Assembly: GCA_963695415.1 (NCBI GenBank) | Contig: CAVOGL010000007.1 | Location: 1 to 64,000 of the forward strand | Direction of reading: 5' to 3' | Source of the DNA: CAVXWV01 sp963695415 | GTDB lineage: Bacteria > Chloroflexota > Anaerolineae > Anaerolineales > UBA4823 | DNA length: 64,000 bases | In this document: piece by piece, positions 63,106-64,000 of the stretch | Position numbering within the stretch: position 1 is the stretch's first letter | Layout of the letters: each line of letters opens with the position of its first letter | The notes under the pieces: generated by a model | Database searches by the model: none | The model's input: only the letters and a program-made list of their open reading frames with translations | Told to the model about the DNA's origin: nothing | Position numbers and translations under genes: made by a program

Positions 63106-64000
63106 ATGCCTGGAATTGTCCTAAAGATCATCGAACAGCCAGAAGATTTTGTGCTGGTCGAGATTCTTCAGGCTCGTATCTGGACTGGTAGTGAGCGTGA
63201 TATCGTACCAGCACATCTTCTCCTGGCAAGCGTACGCAATGGAGGGCTGGTTATCGGCGCGTTTGCATCCGGCAGGACCAATAACAGTGTTTTCGTTTCC
63301 GAACAAGATGTTCCTGAATCTGCCAAACCGCTTCCTGATGAGAACCTGGTAGGATTCGTTTTTGGATTCCCAGCTATTTCAAATTCGGGAAGTGGACAAA
63401 AGCTTCACCATCATTCGCACATGTTGGGAGTTGACCCGAACTATCGAGATCACGGTATAGGGTTTATGCTCAAGCGTGCTCAATGGCAGATGGTCCGGCG
63501 ACAGGGGATCGAGACCATCACCTGGACGTACGATCCATTACTCAGTCGTAACGCTTTCTTGAATATCGCCAGACTCGGGGCGGTCTGTAACACTTACCAG
63601 AGAGATTTTTACGGCACCATGCAGGATGATTTAAATGCCGGGTTGGCTTCGGACCGGTTTATTGTTCAGTGGTGGTTGAATTCAAGCCGCGTAGAACTGC
63701 GCCTAAGTAAAAGACCACGGCGTGTGCTGGACCTGGCACATTTTTTAGCGAGTGACGCAGTGATCCTCAATCCCACTGAATTACAGCCTGAGGTATCTGA
63801 ATCTAACGGGATAATTAGATCATTCCCGGTTCCAGGCGAAGGGAAGGGGATACCGGATATATTTTATTCCAACCAACCGCCTGCAATAACCCTTGTGGAG
63901 ATCCCCAGTGATTTCCAGTCTTTACGCCAGGTTGACCAGGATTTGGGTATCATCTGGCGCCAACATTCCCGTTTTTTATTCGAAGCACTCTTTGACCTGG
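63106..64000 (+). CDS. COG3375-type GNAT-superfamily acetyltransferase (partial, runs off the window)
   Basis: 298 codons seen, 3' end outside the window. The N-terminal half is a GNAT fold: LLASVRNGGLVIGAFASG, NLVGFVFGFPAISNSG, HSHMLGVDPNYRDHGIGFMLKRAQWQMVRRQGIETITWTYDPLLSRNAFLNIARLGAV (about 98-155), with the CoA loop RDHGIG. The family is often near menaquinone genes, but none is visible. ATG 63106 follows the preceding stop by two bases, so they are probably co-transcribed. Confidence 0.8.
   Translation, partial: MPGIVLKIIEQPEDFVLVEILQARIWTGSERDIVPAHLLLASVRNGGLVIGAFASGRTNNSVFVSEQDVPESAKPLPDENLVGFVFGFPAISNSGSGQKLHHHSHMLGVDPNYRDHGIGFMLKRAQWQMVRRQGIETITWTYDPLLSRNAFLNIARLGAVCNTYQRDFYGTMQDDLNAGLASDRFIVQWWLNSSRVELRLSKRPRRVLDLAHFLASDAVILNPTELQPEVSESNGIIRSFPVPGEGKGIPDIFYSNQPPAITLVEIPSDFQSLRQVDQDLGIIWRQHSRFLFEALFDL

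Noticed and set aside
1..64000. CRISPR arrays, prophage, insertion sequences, tRNA or rRNA genes
   Set aside because: No spaced repeats, integrase/transposase motifs, tRNA arms or rRNA-like stretches were seen on reading; a tRNAscan or Infernal run would settle small RNAs.

Overview
The window reads as a piece of a Chloroflexota chromosome, most likely class Anaerolineae. This is inferred from gene content: a MoxR/DUF58/DUF4129 operon, lactate-utilisation genes, an apparent shikimate kinase/dehydroquinate synthase fusion, Thermus-type lysine biosynthesis through LysX, an F420-type LLM oxidoreductase and many GH-like carbohydrate genes. No rRNA, tRNA, CRISPR array, prophage or insertion sequence was recognised, and no gene-free stretch exceeds 300 bases.

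Layout. 1-8.2 kb (+): aromatic amino acid genes (aroE, an aminotransferase, aroC, aroK-aroB, aroQ), then lutABC. All are broken by indels, at least thirty in all, yet every motif survives in one frame or another. 8.3-11.1 kb (+): a P2-type cation ATPase with one in-frame stop. 11.3-20 kb (+): a nine-gene run, moxR-DUF58-DUF4129-deacetylase-NYN-OsmC-HD-membrane protein-YtxH, closed by two hairpins. 20-29.8 kb (-): rpmF-fabD-fabG-asp23-nusB-tatA-tatC, then a DUF6585-like protein, a lipoprotein and nnr. 30-33.2 kb: a small membrane protein, a PAC2 protein and a GH140-like hydrolase. 33.3-39.9 kb: a YgjP-like peptidase, the lysine operon (lys20-lysT-lysU-hicdh-lysX) and a ParB/SerK-like gene. 40-48.7 kb: an MscS channel, an HtrA-like lipoprotein, a nuclease-like protein, DDAH, an Hsp70/beta-propeller protein and hpt. 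48.7-53.8 kb (+): a nitroreductase and a sugar-acid catabolic set. 54-64 kb: mixed small enzymes, a cyclase, an LLM oxidoreductase, nagA and GNAT proteins.

The most interesting item is the lysine operon leader (34,043-34,228). A consensus promoter (TTGACA, 16 nt, TATAAT) is followed almost at once by a 21-codon peptide ORF containing two Lys-Lys pairs. Then come three mutually exclusive hairpins: protector 1:2, antiterminator 2:3, and terminator 3:4 with a U-run, just before the homocitrate synthase start. This is the full geometry of ribosome-mediated attenuation tuned to lysine. The leader peptide would be translated from a nearly leaderless transcript. At least five other genes here also have TATAAT only 6-8 nt before the start codon.

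Sequence quality must be kept in mind. Indels occur at about four per kb up to 7.8 kb and roughly one per 8 kb afterwards. Interrupted genes after 8 kb are the ATPase (nonsense), the DUF6585-like gene, DDAH, Hsp70, a DapA-like gene, a SnoaL/UBP gene, the cyclase and nagA. Several breaks lie in short homopolymers, so sequencing or assembly error is the simplest explanation. I annotate these as single reconstructable genes.
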